DNA from: Nonlabens dokdonensis
Lineage (GTDB): Bacteria > Bacteroidota > Bacteroidia > Flavobacteriales > Flavobacteriaceae
Reading direction: 5' to 3'
Length of the DNA stretch: 64,000 nucleotides
NCBI RefSeq assembly: GCF_002162835.1
Contig: NZ_MAAX01000128.1
Coordinates: forward strand, 1-64,000
Part shown: positions 1 to 9,100 of the stretch, piece by piece
Layout: the number at the start of each line of letters is the position of its first letter
Position numbering within the stretch: the stretch's first letter is position 1
Notes under the pieces: model-generated
Seen by the model: only the letters and a program-made list of their open reading frames with translations
What the model was told of the DNA's origin: nothing
The model's database searches: none
Position numbers and translations under genes: made by a program

Positions 1-225
1 TCATATGAAGCAGCAAAAACATCTCTAGAGTCACAAGAACTAGCTTATGAGTATGCTAGGGAAAGATATAATGTAGGTCTTACTAACGCATTTGATTTTA
101 GCCAGAGCAAATTAAGATACGACAATACTAAGATTTCTTTAAATCAAGCCAAATACGATTACATTTTTAGACTTAAAGTTCTTGAGCTGTTTTTTGGTAT
201 TGACCCTAAAGACCTAAAACTTTAA
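1..225 (+). CDS. TolC-family outer membrane efflux protein (C-terminal fragment)
   Basis: The reading frame is open from the window edge to a TAA at 223-225 and gives about 74 residues ending in FFGIDPKDLKL. Phrases such as ERYNVGLTNAFDFSQSK are typical of the last helical hairpin of TolC/OprM-type outer membrane channels (known family feature: a long periplasmic alpha barrel on a membrane beta barrel). The start lies upstream of the window. The RND adaptor gene begins 4 bases after the stop, so the two are almost certainly one operon encoding a tripartite efflux pump. The ORF track omits it because no start codon is present. Substrate cannot be told. Confidence 0.85.
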   Translation, partial: SYEAAKTSLESQELAYEYARERYNVGLTNAFDFSQSKLRYDNTKISLNQAKYDYIFRLKVLELFFGIDPKDLKL

Positions 226-229
226 TACC

Positions 230-1528
230 ATGAAAAAAGCTATACTTATCATAGTAATTCTTGCTGTTCTAGCCGTATTAGCCTTTATAGGCTTTAAAAT
301 GTTTGCTGGTCAAGGAGAAAAAGGAATCACAGTAGAGGTAATGGAAGTTACAACTCTAGATGTGACAGAAACCGTGAGTGCTACAGGTAAAATTAAGCCT
401 GAAGTAGAAGTTAGTATATCGCCTGAGGTTCCTGGTGAAATTATAGAACTTCCTATTAGAGAAGGACAAGCTGTACAAAAAGGAGATCTTCTAGCAAAGA
501 TCAATCCCGATCTACTTCAGTCTAGTGTAAGTAGATCTCGCGCCGGACTTGCTAATACTAAAGCTGGATTTGAACAAGCAAAGGCTACTCTAGTAGAAGC
601 AAAAGCAAATTATCAAAGAGCCGCAAAGCTTTTTGAAAAAGGTGTAATCTCTAGAGCAGAGTTTGATACTACGACCGCAGCTTATGAAAGAGCAAAAGCA
701 GCAGAGAGATCGGCATATTTTTCAGTACAAAGCGCTGGCGCAACAGTTAATGAAGCAACTGACAACTTAGGTCGTACAAGTATTTTTGCTCCTATGACTG
801 GTACTATTTCTTTACTCGCAGTTGAACTAGGTGAACGAGTGGTAGGTACACAGCAAATGGCAGGAACTGAGTTATTGCGTGTTGCAGACTTGTCACAGAT
901 GGAAGTAGAAGTAGATGTAAATGAAAACGACATCGTTAAAATAGAAGTAGGTGATAAAGCTATCGTTGAAGTTGACGCCTATTTAAAAAGACAATTTGAA
1001 GGAGAAGTAACTGAAATTGCAAATACAGCTACTGGTACTCTAAGCGCAGACCAAGTAACTAATTTTAAGGTAAAAGTTAGAATCTTACCAGATAGTTATA
1101 AGGAGCTAGTTCAAGGAAAAAGCGAGAATTACAGTCCTTTTAAGCCTGGTATGACCGCAACAGTAGACATCATTACAAGAGAAAAAAAAGATGCCATAGC
1201 TATACCTATAAGCGCAATAGTAGTTAAAAACGATACTTTAGAATCTACAAGTAGATCTGCTCGCAATAACGCAAACTCAAATGATGAAAAATTTGAATGC
1301 GTGTATCTAGAAGAAAACGGTAAGGCAAAATTGAGAGTGGTCTCCACCGGTATTCAAGATGATAAAAACATCGTAATAACATCTGGCCTAGAAAAAGGTG
1401 ATAAAGTCATTACCGGTCCTTATAGAACAGTTACAAAAACTTTGAAGTCTGGGAAAGCAGTGACTTCTAAAAGTGAAAAGGATGATGAGTTAGATACTTC
1501 AGAAGATATAAACGAAGAAGAGAAATAA
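230..1528 (+). CDS. Efflux RND/ABC transporter periplasmic adaptor subunit (HlyD/MacA-like)
   Basis: A 432-residue membrane-fusion protein that would link an inner membrane pump to the TolC-like channel encoded just upstream. Residues 1-24 form an N-terminal membrane anchor (AILIIVILAVLAVLAFIGF). A biotinyl-lipoyl-like half (PGEIIELPIREGQAVQKGD, about 70-90) is followed by an alanine-rich coiled-coil hairpin (about 100-175), the second lipoyl half (FAPMTGTISLLAVELGERV, about 187-205) and beta-barrel domains. The C-terminal tail is acidic and lysine rich. Length is normal for MacA-like adaptors. Its TAA overlaps the tsaB ATG by one base. The pump subunit is not in the window. Confidence 0.9.
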   Translation: MKKAILIIVILAVLAVLAFIGFKMFAGQGEKGITVEVMEVTTLDVTETVSATGKIKPEVEVSISPEVPGEIIELPIREGQAVQKGDLLAKINPDLLQSSVSRSRAGLANTKAGFEQAKATLVEAKANYQRAAKLFEKGVISRAEFDTTTAAYERAKAAERSAYFSVQSAGATVNEATDNLGRTSIFAPMTGTISLLAVELGERVVGTQQMAGTELLRVADLSQMEVEVDVNENDIVKIEVGDKAIVEVDAYLKRQFEGEVTEIANTATGTLSADQVTNFKVKVRILPDSYKELVQGKSENYSPFKPGMTATVDIITREKKDAIAIPISAIVVKNDTLESTSRSARNNANSNDEKFECVYLEENGKAKLRVVSTGIQDDKNIVITSGLEKGDKVITGPYRTVTKTLKSGKAVTSKSEKDDELDTSEDINEEEK

Positions 1529-2211
1529 TGTCTTTAATTTTATGTGTAGAAACGACTTCTACAAATTGTTCTGTAGCTCTAGCCAGTGAAAGCGGCAGTT
1601 ACCGTAATAAATTAGGTGTTGTGAATTGTCTTGATTTACTAGAAGATAATAGCGATGGATATAGTCACGGAGAACGATTGCATATTTACATTAAAGAAAT
1701 TTTATCACGCAATAATTTCTCAGAGAAAGATTTAGATGCAGTTGCGGTTAGTGAAGGTCCTGGTTCTTATACTGGATTGAGAATAGGTGTAGCGGCTGTA
1801 AAAGGTCTTTGTTTTGTTTTAGATATACCTATGATTGCTATTAGTACGCTAGAATCTTTGAGCAAACAAAATACAATCACAGATAATTTAACCGTTCCCA
1901 TGCTAGATGCTCGAAGAATGGAAGTGTATGCAGCGGTTTTTGATAAAGAAACTCAATTACTACCAGCAACTGCCGTAGTACTAGAAGAAGGTAGTTTTTC
2001 CCGCTTTCGCGAAAGCGAGACCATCACATTTATAGGAACTGGTGTAAATAAGTTTAAAGAACTAATCCAAGAGGAGAAACACAGCTACATCACCTCAAAT
2101 CCTACATCTTTAACCATGTGTGATATTGCGATTAAAAAATACAAAAAAAGCGACATCGTTGACGTCGCTTACTTTGAACCTTTTTATTTAAAAGAATTTA
2201 GAACCGGTTAA
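1528..2211 (+). CDS. tsaB: tRNA N6-threonylcarbamoyladenosine synthesis protein TsaB
   Basis: TsaB is the inactive Kae1-like partner of TsaD in the t6A37 tRNA modification complex. The N-terminal ILCVETTSTNCSVAL and the diagnostic VSEGPGSYTGLRIG (about residues 70-83) identify it; 227 residues is the usual length. The start ATG overlaps the stop of the efflux adaptor (TAATG), implying translational coupling although the functions are unrelated. Codons 159-164 (RFRESE) are supplied by one copy of the CGCTTTCGCGAAAGCG palindrome, in the less conserved C-terminal half. The 3' end overlaps the convergent gene by 4 bases. Confidence 0.93.
   Translation: MSLILCVETTSTNCSVALASESGSYRNKLGVVNCLDLLEDNSDGYSHGERLHIYIKEILSRNNFSEKDLDAVAVSEGPGSYTGLRIGVAAVKGLCFVLDIPMIAISTLESLSKQNTITDNLTVPMLDARRMEVYAAVFDKETQLLPATAVVLEEGSFSRFRESETITFIGTGVNKFKELIQEEKHSYITSNPTSLTMCDIAIKKYKKSDIVDVAYFEPFYLKEFRTG
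2002..2017. repeat. 16-bp palindrome copy 1 (inside tsaB)
   Basis: Exact CGCTTTCGCGAAAGCG, flanked by CC on the left and AGA on the right. It lies in frame in tsaB and is read RFRES. Confidence 0.95.
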
Positions 2212-2912
2212 CTTTTTAAATCTAAGTACTTTCCTACCAAAGCGATAAGTCCCTTATAATCATCTTTGAATTTTATTTTATTCTCCTTAATGTACTCTTT
2301 GAGAATAGATTGATCTGATTTAGGAAAAGCCTTAACACTTCTTTTCTTATGGTTATCTAACTCTGTAGAAAATTCATCACTCGTAAAATAGATGGTGCTA
2401 CTGCTTTTAATTCGAGCTTTTTGAGTTTCTGCTACATATGAGTTTTTTTGTTGAGGTAACACCACATCTTTATCATGGTTAACAAGCAGTAAAGTATTCT
2501 CATCAAAAACTTTTACTATTTCATAATAAGTAGCGGGCATATTAGGTAAATTTAAGTACTGCAGGAGTTTACCATTAAGCCTCACAATTAATTTCTCATC
2601 TTTAGGTAGCATTTTTAAAGTTTCTACGTCATTTACCTCACTAAATTCAATGCGTTGATGTAAGATATTATAACGCATGAAGAAAGACTGCTCATCTTTC
2701 CCATTCAAAACTATTGTGCCTAACTGAAGTTCATCATCCATAAATGGACTGCCATCATAGTTGCTACGATCGAGTTTAATGTTAGTAGATAATTTTTTAT
2801 AAAAATTAGTTTCTAAATTATTGCCATTATTTCTATACAAGGAAAAATTACCTTGGGCAGATAATGTAAAACATGCAAGCAAAACAAGAATTGCTGGAAT
2901 AAAATTTTTCAT
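2208..2912 (-). CDS. Secreted hypothetical protein
   Basis: A 234-residue protein with a clear Sec signal peptide (MKNFIPAILVLLACFTLSAQ, cleavage expected after the Ala before Gln, as usual in flavobacteria). The mature part is mixed alpha/beta, lysine rich at the C-terminus (KKRSVKAFPKSDQSILKEYIKENKIKFK), with no enzyme motif that I recognise. It reads as a periplasmic or outer-surface protein. The gene ends 4 bases inside the convergent tsaB and is separated from the dodecin gene upstream by about 40 bases, so cotranscription with dodecin and nfu on the minus strand is possible. Function unknown. Confidence 0.75.
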   Translation of the reverse strand: MKNFIPAILVLLACFTLSAQGNFSLYRNNGNNLETNFYKKLSTNIKLDRSNYDGSPFMDDELQLGTIVLNGKDEQSFFMRYNILHQRIEFSEVNDVETLKMLPKDEKLIVRLNGKLLQYLNLPNMPATYYEIVKVFDENTLLLVNHDKDVVLPQQKNSYVAETQKARIKSSSTIYFTSDEFSTELDNHKKRSVKAFPKSDQSILKEYIKENKIKFKDDYKGLIALVGKYLDLKS

Positions 2913-2953
2913 AATTAAGAATTTAAAGAATTAATTACTCTAATGAAATAACT

Positions 2954-3154
2954 TTATTTCACCTCAAATGTAATTTTCACATTTACTCTATACTCAGAAA
3001 CCTTGCCATCTTTTACTTGAGCACTTTGCTCATTAACATATACAGATCTAATATTCTTAACACTCTTAGAGGCATGCTCTACAGCATTGTTTGTCGCATC
3101 TTCCCAACTTTTTTCACTGTTTGCTAATATCTCGATTACTTTTAAAACTGCCAT
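2954..3154 (-). CDS. Dodecin family flavin-binding protein
   Basis: A 66-residue protein matching the dodecin family in length and pattern: VLKVIEILANSEKSWEDATNNAV with the flavin-stacking Trp in SWEDA, then NIRSVYVNEQSAQVKDGKVSEYRVNVKITFEV giving the three-stranded sheet. Dodecins assemble as hollow dodecamers that store or buffer riboflavin, FMN or lumichrome (family knowledge). It lies between the secreted hypothetical gene and the nfu gene, all on the minus strand. Confidence 0.9.
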   Translation of the reverse strand: MAVLKVIEILANSEKSWEDATNNAVEHASKSVKNIRSVYVNEQSAQVKDGKVSEYRVNVKITFEVK

Positions 3155-3196
3155 AACTTATAAATTTAGAATTATCAATCTTAAAAGATACGGATT

Positions 3197-4108
3197 TTAG
3201 CCATTAAGAGCAACAACGCGATCTATTTTACCTGGAATCATGTCTTTAAGCATAGTCTCTATTCCATTTCTCAAGGTCATAGTGGAAGATGGGCAGCCGC
3301 TGCATGCACCTTGTAAAATGACACGTACTTCACCATTACTTTCTTCATAACCTTCAAAAACAATATTACCGCCATCACTAGCTACGGCTGGTTTAATGTA
3401 CTCGTCAAGAATCTCTACAATCTTTTTTGAAACATCGTCTAAATTTTCAAATTTAGGAAGATCAACAGTTTCCCCTTTCTCTTTAACAATTGCAGCACTC
3501 TCCAGCTTACTTTCTCCTATCGTAGCGCCGTTTTCAAGAGCCTCTCGTATAAAGGAACGTACCTCATGGGTCACTTCATCCCAAGAGACAACATCGTGTT
3601 TCTGGATTGAAATGTAGTTTTCATCTACATAAATTTCTTTAATGAATGGAAAGCTGTATAAGGATCTAGGTAATGTATCTGTTTCAGTATCATTTATGCT
3701 TTTAAATTCCTTGCTATTCACGGTAAGCTTTTTATTAGCTACAAACTTCATTGCGTTAGGATTAGGAGTAGCCTCTGCATAAACCGTTACTGGCACTTTC
3801 TTTTTAGTGTCATCTGTTTTTACTAATTCTTCACCACTGTTCAAATATGTTGCAATTTGATCAGCAACCTCAGTCTTAACATCGTCCCAAGAAACGATAT
3901 CGTAACGCTCTATAGCAATAAAATTTTGAGCTAAGTAAACTGTCTTTACAAATGGCAGATAAAATAATTGTTGCGCAAGAGGTGAAGGCTTTGCCTCATC
4001 AATGTTCTTGAACTCATAACTATGATTTTTAACCAGAAAATGGTTGCTTTCAAATTTTATAATCGCCTCGTTACTAGTAGGTATAATTGTTATCTCGTGC
4101 TTTTTCAT
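3197..4108 (-). CDS. NifU-family Fe-S scaffold protein (Nfu) with duplicated N-terminal domain
   Basis: A 303-residue Fe-S cluster carrier. The C-terminal NifU domain (about 222-303) carries the cluster-binding CxxC in GACSGCPSSTMTLRNGIE. Ahead of it are two tandem Nfu N-terminal domains (about 1-95 and 107-195), recognisable from the repeated pairs DIVSWDDV/DVVSWDEV and FYLPFVKTVYLAQNFIAI/YSFPFIKEIYVDENYISI. The second copy has the canonical EATPNPNAMKFV. Length exceeds mitochondrial NFU1 because of the duplication. A -7 promoter box lies about 20 bases upstream of the ATG. Role: delivery of 4Fe-4S clusters to apoproteins (inferred from family). Confidence 0.92.
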   Translation of the reverse strand: MKKHEITIIPTSNEAIIKFESNHFLVKNHSYEFKNIDEAKPSPLAQQLFYLPFVKTVYLAQNFIAIERYDIVSWDDVKTEVADQIATYLNSGEELVKTDDTKKKVPVTVYAEATPNPNAMKFVANKKLTVNSKEFKSINDTETDTLPRSLYSFPFIKEIYVDENYISIQKHDVVSWDEVTHEVRSFIREALENGATIGESKLESAAIVKEKGETVDLPKFENLDDVSKKIVEILDEYIKPAVASDGGNIVFEGYEESNGEVRVILQGACSGCPSSTMTLRNGIETMLKDMIPGKIDRVVALNG

Positions 4109-4127
4109 ACTTCGTTTAATAATGGTG

Positions 4128-4135
4128 CAAAGATA
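4128..4135 (-). promoter_or_regulatory. Predicted -7 box of the nfu promoter
   Basis: On the minus strand TATCTTTG matches the Bacteroidetes -7 consensus TAnnTTTG and ends 20 bases before the nfu ATG, predicting a very short leader. The -33 TTG element is not clear. Confidence 0.6.
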
Positions 4136-4450
4136 AGTCTAGAAATAAGGAACTGCACCTATTAAGTGTATTGATAATAACAATCAGAACTGAGTAAAAA
4201 TTGATTACTCAGCTTTCTCTTCTTTTTTTGATTGTTAAATTATAATTGCTAGCTAACATAATTCGGATTAATTAATTTACTCTAACAAAAATTTATATAT
4301 TTGAAACCTTTCGTACAAAAAGTAGGTTTTATTTATTTAAAATCTTTGATTTTCCAAAACTATCATAGGTTTTAAAGGGTTTAAAGAAGATATAAATCAA
4401 ATAAAACAAATCATTAGGTTTGTGCGTTAAGAAGATACATAAAACTTAAC
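4136..4450. other. Intergenic region between divergent nfu and porP-like genes
   Basis: AT-rich divergent spacer. It holds the nfu promoter at its left edge and one good plus-strand -7 box (4296-4303), leaving a leader of about 140 bases before the porP-like ATG. No ORF, repeat copy or convincing hairpin was seen in the leader. Confidence 0.6.
4296..4303 (+). promoter_or_regulatory. Predicted -7 box of the porP-like gene
   Basis: TATATTTG matches TAnnTTTG. It is the best such site on the plus strand between nfu and the porP-like gene, and implies an untranslated leader of about 140 bases, longer than most in this window. Confidence 0.5.
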
Positions 4451-5452
4451 ATGAAAAAACTATTCATTTTACTAGCTGTTGTTTTTAGTAGTCAGCTAGC
4501 CGTTGCTCAAGAAGGTGTCCCAGTTTATATAGACTACTTGACAGATAACTATTATTTGATTCACCCATCAATGGCAGGAGCTGCAGCTTGTGGAAAGGTA
4601 AGAGGTACTGTTAGACAGCAATGGTTTGATCAAGAAGACGCACCTAATTTGCAAACGTTAAGTTTCAACACAGGAGTAGGAGAAAATAGTGGTGTAGGTG
4701 CTATCTTATTTAATGATAAAAACGGTTACCATTCTCAAACTGGAGCCTACCTTAGTTATGCTTACCACCTTCAAGTAGGCGGTGGTTATGAAGATTTAAA
4801 TAGATTATCATTTGGTATTAATGCAGGTATGGTACAAAGCAGGTTAGATGAATCTGACTTTGACCTGACTGACTTCGACCCTATTATCACTGGTGTTTTA
4901 AGAAGTGATTCTTACTTTAATGTAGATATAGGAATGTCTTATTTCTACAAGGAGTTTTATGCCCACTTTACAGTAAAAAATGCTATTTTTCAAAATCGTG
5001 AAATTTATTCAGAAGGATTTGAAAGTACTAACCAGCGCCGTTATGTAGCAACGTTAGGTTATTTATTTGCACCGCGCAACAGCGACTGGCAGTTTGAACC
5101 ATCAGTACTTTATCAACGTACAGATCGCACTGCAGAGCAATTTATGGACGTTAATGCAAAGGCTTATTACGACCTTAACGATAACAGCGTTCTATACATG
5201 GGACTATCCTATCGTCAGAGTTTTGATGGTGCTGAATATCTGGATGGCGATAGCGTTCAAGAACAAAATTTATCACTTCTTTCTCCATTATTTGGTATTA
5301 AATATAACGAGTTCACTTTCGGTTATAATTATAGTTATCAATTTGGTGATATTCGCTTTGCAAATGGTGGTTTCCACCAGATTACTTTAGGAATAGACTT
5401 CTTATGTAGAAAAGATAGATGGAGCTGTAACTGTCCAGCAGTTAATTTATAA
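4451..5452 (+). CDS. PorP/SprF family type IX secretion system membrane protein
   Basis: A 333-residue outer membrane beta-barrel protein. Signal peptide MKKLFILLAVVFSSQLAVAQ is followed by the family hallmark of the first strand, YLTDNYYLIHPSMAGAAACGKVRGTVRQQW, then alternating amphipathic strands (HLQVGGGYEDLNRLSFGINAGMV, FGIKYNEFTFGYNYSYQFG). The C-terminus, RWSCNCPAVNL, is cysteine bearing. PorP/SprF proteins work with T9SS and are often paired with a secreted cargo that they help anchor or export; a T9SS type B cargo gene lies downstream at 6.2 kb, although a methylase gene and a terminator separate them. Monocistronic: terminator at 5479-5509. Confidence 0.88.
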   Translation: MKKLFILLAVVFSSQLAVAQEGVPVYIDYLTDNYYLIHPSMAGAAACGKVRGTVRQQWFDQEDAPNLQTLSFNTGVGENSGVGAILFNDKNGYHSQTGAYLSYAYHLQVGGGYEDLNRLSFGINAGMVQSRLDESDFDLTDFDPIITGVLRSDSYFNVDIGMSYFYKEFYAHFTVKNAIFQNREIYSEGFESTNQRRYVATLGYLFAPRNSDWQFEPSVLYQRTDRTAEQFMDVNAKAYYDLNDNSVLYMGLSYRQSFDGAEYLDGDSVQEQNLSLLSPLFGIKYNEFTFGYNYSYQFGDIRFANGGFHQITLGIDFLCRKDRWSCNCPAVNL

Positions 5453-5478
5453 TATAATATTACTTTTATTTACTTAAG

Positions 5479-5509
5479 GAAAGGGCAGCTGTAGAGTTGT
5501 CCTTTTTTG
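5479..5509 (+). terminator. Intrinsic terminator after the porP-like gene
   Basis: An 8-bp stem AAAGGGCA / TGTCCTTT (one G-T pair) with a 10-base loop runs into TTTTTT. The palindrome copy at 5513 begins just after the T-tract and is a separate element. Confidence 0.8.
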
Positions 5510-5512
5510 TTT

Positions 5513-5528
5513 CGCTTTCGCGAAAGCG
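5513..5528. repeat. 16-bp palindrome copy 2 (intergenic)
   Basis: Exact CGCTTTCGCGAAAGCG. Here the symmetry extends to TTTCGCTTTCGCGAAAGCGAAA (3 more bases each side). It lies between the porP-like gene terminator and the methylase gene. Confidence 0.95.
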
Positions 5529-5574
5529 AAATACACAACAATTTTATAAGTAATTTTAAAATCAATTACTAGTC

Positions 5575-6111
5575 ATGCGCAAACTACTCAATGAAGAATT
5601 AACACGTCTCACAAACGATGAGTTTAAAAAAAGTGATAAAACACCACTAGTCATTGTGCTGGATAACGTACGTAGTTTAAACAACATAGGATCTGTATTC
5701 AGAAGTGCAGATGCCTACTTAATAGAAAAAATTTACTTGTGTGGTATCACTGCCCAACCGCCACATAAGGATATAAGAAAGACTGCTCTAGGAGCTACTG
5801 AAACAATAGAATGGCAATATGTAGAAGATACCTTAGAACTAGTTCATAACCTAAATAGTGAAGGCTATTTAACATGTGCTATAGAACAAGCTGAAAACTC
5901 TAAATCTCTTCATAATTTTATCCCTGCCAAAAATCAAAAAGTCGCCATAATCCTAGGTAATGAAGTAAAAGGAGTGCAACAAGAAGTAGTTAACGCTTGT
6001 AAAGAAACCATTGAATTAGAACAGTACGGCACAAAACATAGTCTCAACATATCTGTATGTGCAGGAATTGTCATGTACGACCTATTTCATAAACTCTACT
6101 CTAGTTCATAA
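5575..6111 (+). CDS. SpoU/TrmH-family RNA 2'-O-methyltransferase
   Basis: A 178-residue SPOUT methyltransferase lacking extra N-terminal domains. Motif 1 is VLDNVRSLNNIGSVFRSADA (about residues 29-48), motif 2 is AIILGNEVKGV (about 125-135), and motif 3 is LEQYGTKHSLNISVCAGIVMYDL (about 147-169), which form the trefoil knot and SAM site. Likely substrate is a tRNA or 23S rRNA ribose; which one cannot be read from sequence. The adjacent porP-like gene has its own terminator, so this gene has a separate transcript. Confidence 0.9.
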   Translation: MRKLLNEELTRLTNDEFKKSDKTPLVIVLDNVRSLNNIGSVFRSADAYLIEKIYLCGITAQPPHKDIRKTALGATETIEWQYVEDTLELVHNLNSEGYLTCAIEQAENSKSLHNFIPAKNQKVAIILGNEVKGVQQEVVNACKETIELEQYGTKHSLNISVCAGIVMYDLFHKLYSSS

Positions 6112-6198
6112 ATCGTTAAGCTTATAGATAATTGTTAATTAAAGAATAATCTGCATACCATAACATATTCAAGTCTTATTTTTAAGGAAAGTATGGTA

Positions 6199-9100
6199 AT
6201 GAATAAATACTTGTTTATCATTTTGGCATTCTTATTTACGCAAATAAGTGTATCACAAATCAGCACGAGCAATTCTACGTTTACAGTTGAAGAGCTTATT
6301 GATGGGGTTTTGTTTGAAGGTGGATGTACACCTATTAATAACATTTTATCAAGTACCGGAGTAGGACCAGATAGAAATGGAATAGCTTATTTTGAAAGTA
6401 ACGGAACTACATTTCCTATAGAAAATGGGATCATTCTTTCCACAGGAAACGCCCTGAGAGCAAACGGACCAAATGACCTTGCAGACAGCAGCGATAATAT
6501 TCTCTCAGGCAACGATCTAGACTTAGAAATGATTATGGCAGCGGCTGGCTCTCCCTTAAATTCAGTTGATGCTACATGGATTTCATTTGACTTTACACCA
6601 GTAGGTAATTTCATTTCTTTTGACTATTTATTTGCTAGTGAGGAATATAATGGTTTTTTTGAATGTTCTTTTGCAGATGCTTTTGCATTTATCTTAACAG
6701 ATAATGTGACCGGTGATATAGTAAATCTAGCTACTCTTCCGGGCAGTAGCACACCGGTTCAAGTAATAACAGTGCGCAATCCTCCACCTGCTGCCTGTTC
6801 ACCTATGAATCCCTCATTTTTTGGTCAATACAACTTAGATGCTAATGTATTTGGATCCCCAAATTTAGGATCGTCGGCCGCTGCGAGTCCTATCCAATTT
6901 AATGGTCAGACAGATGTGTTAACTGCCTCTAGCGCAGTGGTACCTAATAGAAGCTACAACATTAAACTTGTCATTGCAGACGCGCGTGATTCTGAGTACG
7001 ACTCTGCGGTTTTTATAGAAGGTGGTAGTTTTGATATAAGCGTAGATCTAGGTGGTAGCAGAGTTATTTCTAGAGGTAATCCTTTGTGCGCAGGAGAGGT
7101 TTATACGTTAGATGCCACATTGCCCACGCTGCCAGGTACGACTCTCACTTATTCATGGAGAAGATCAGACTCAATAATAGTGGGAAACTCAGGAACTGTA
7201 ATACCTGGAGCCACTGGTCCTCTTTTAGATGTTACTGAAAATGGTTTTTATGCGGTTGACATCACCTTTTCCACTGGTTGTGTTGCAAGTACGGTTGTCA
7301 ATCTTGAGTTTGTTGAATTACCAAGCGCTAGTCCTCCAGACGCAATTTCTTGCGATCCAAATGGTCCTGGCTCTTTTGACCTTACTATTATTGAAAATTT
7401 TATGTTAGCCGGTTTAAATGCTACTGAGTATAATGTTTCTTTTTATGAGAGTGAAATAGATGCGCAAAACCAAACTAACGTGATTCCTACGGTCTCTAAT
7501 TATCAAGGTCTAAGCAATCCTCAAACACTTTATGTGAGAGTTCAAGACAATACTTTTGATTGCGTGGTTATCTATCCTTTCCAGTTGATAGTAGATGATG
7601 TGTTTGCTGCTCCAGTACAAGATGTGGTTGCTTGTGATAATGATACTGATGGAATAACAGCAATTACCTTAGCAGATTTTGATTCTCAAGTCGCGCCAGG
7701 ATATACTCCTGGAACCGTAACCGTAAGCTACTATGCTACACAAAATGATGCAAATACGGACACCAATCCTTTAGGAACGACTTATACAAACACTACATCA
7801 CCAGAAACTATATTTGCTCGTGTAGTGGCAACTAATGATACTGGATGTTTTGACACTACTAGTATCAATATATCAGTTTTTGCTGAGCCTAACATCGCAC
7901 AAAACCCAAGTGACTTAACCTTATGTGATGAGAACAATACTGGAGATGGAATAGAGACATTTGATCTTACCTCAGTGGAAAATCAAATAATAGGATCTCA
8001 AGACTTTACAGATGTAAGTATTAGTTATCACCTTTCACAAGAAGATGCAAATACAGGCACTGCACCTATTAGCAATCCTACAGCTTATCAGAACGCTCCA
8101 GGTAGGAGTCAAAGTATTTATGTACGATTAGAAAACATTATTACTGGATGTTTCAACTCCTCAGCAGTATTTGACCTCAACGTTGAAGAGATTCCTCTCG
8201 TAAATAATCCAATGGTTTATGACTTATGTGATGATAACGTTTTAGATGGAAATACAATCTTCGACCTAAACTCTAGAGTAAATGAAATCACTGGCGGCGC
8301 TACTAATGTGACTACATATTTCTATTCCTCACAAGCTGATGCTACGGCAAGAACAAATGAGATCAATGGCTTATTTACTAATACTTCAAATCCGCAAACG
8401 ATCTTTGTAATCATAGAAAATAACAATACGGGCTGTACTAATTCAACAACTCTTGAGCTTGAAGTAAGAGATGCTCCTATTGCAAATACAGCTCCTGCAC
8501 TTACAGTTTGTGACGAAAATAATACTGGAGACTTTTTAGAAGTTTTTGATCTCACAATCAATGAAGCTACAATTTTAAACGGACAAACTGGAATTAACGT
8601 TACTTACCACAGTTCACAGCAAGATGCAGACAGTGATGTGAATCCTATAAATAACACCACCAGTTTTGAAAACAACACTACTCCACAAACTCTTTACGTG
8701 AGACTAGAAAATAGTACCGGCTGTTTTGATACTACAACTTTTGATCTCGTGGTTAATGAAATTGCAGTACCACAGCTTTTTGATTTATATTATTTATGCT
8801 TAAACAATGATGGTAGTGTTTTAACCGTTGCAGATTCGCCACCTACATTGGACACTGGTGTTGACTCAACAAGTCTAGATTTTACTTGGGAACTTGATGG
8901 CGTCATTATTAACGGTGAGACCAATGCAAATTTAACGGCTACTCAGGTAGGAATGTATACTATTACAGTTACTGATCCAGCTACAGGATGTTCAAATTCT
9001 CAAACTACTGAAGTAAGACAACTAGGGCCACCAGATCGTTTTGGTGCTGAAGTTGTCACAAAATATTTTGAAGAAAGGCATAGAATAGAAGCATTTGCTG

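Noticed and set aside
2944-2960. GAAATAA/TTATTTC inverted repeat as a terminator
   Set aside because: All A-T stem with a 2-base loop overlapping the dodecin stop; too weak to call.
5067-5390. 107-residue plus-strand ORF inside the porP-like gene
   Set aside because: Out-of-frame shadow of the outer membrane protein, with no initiation or conservation signs.
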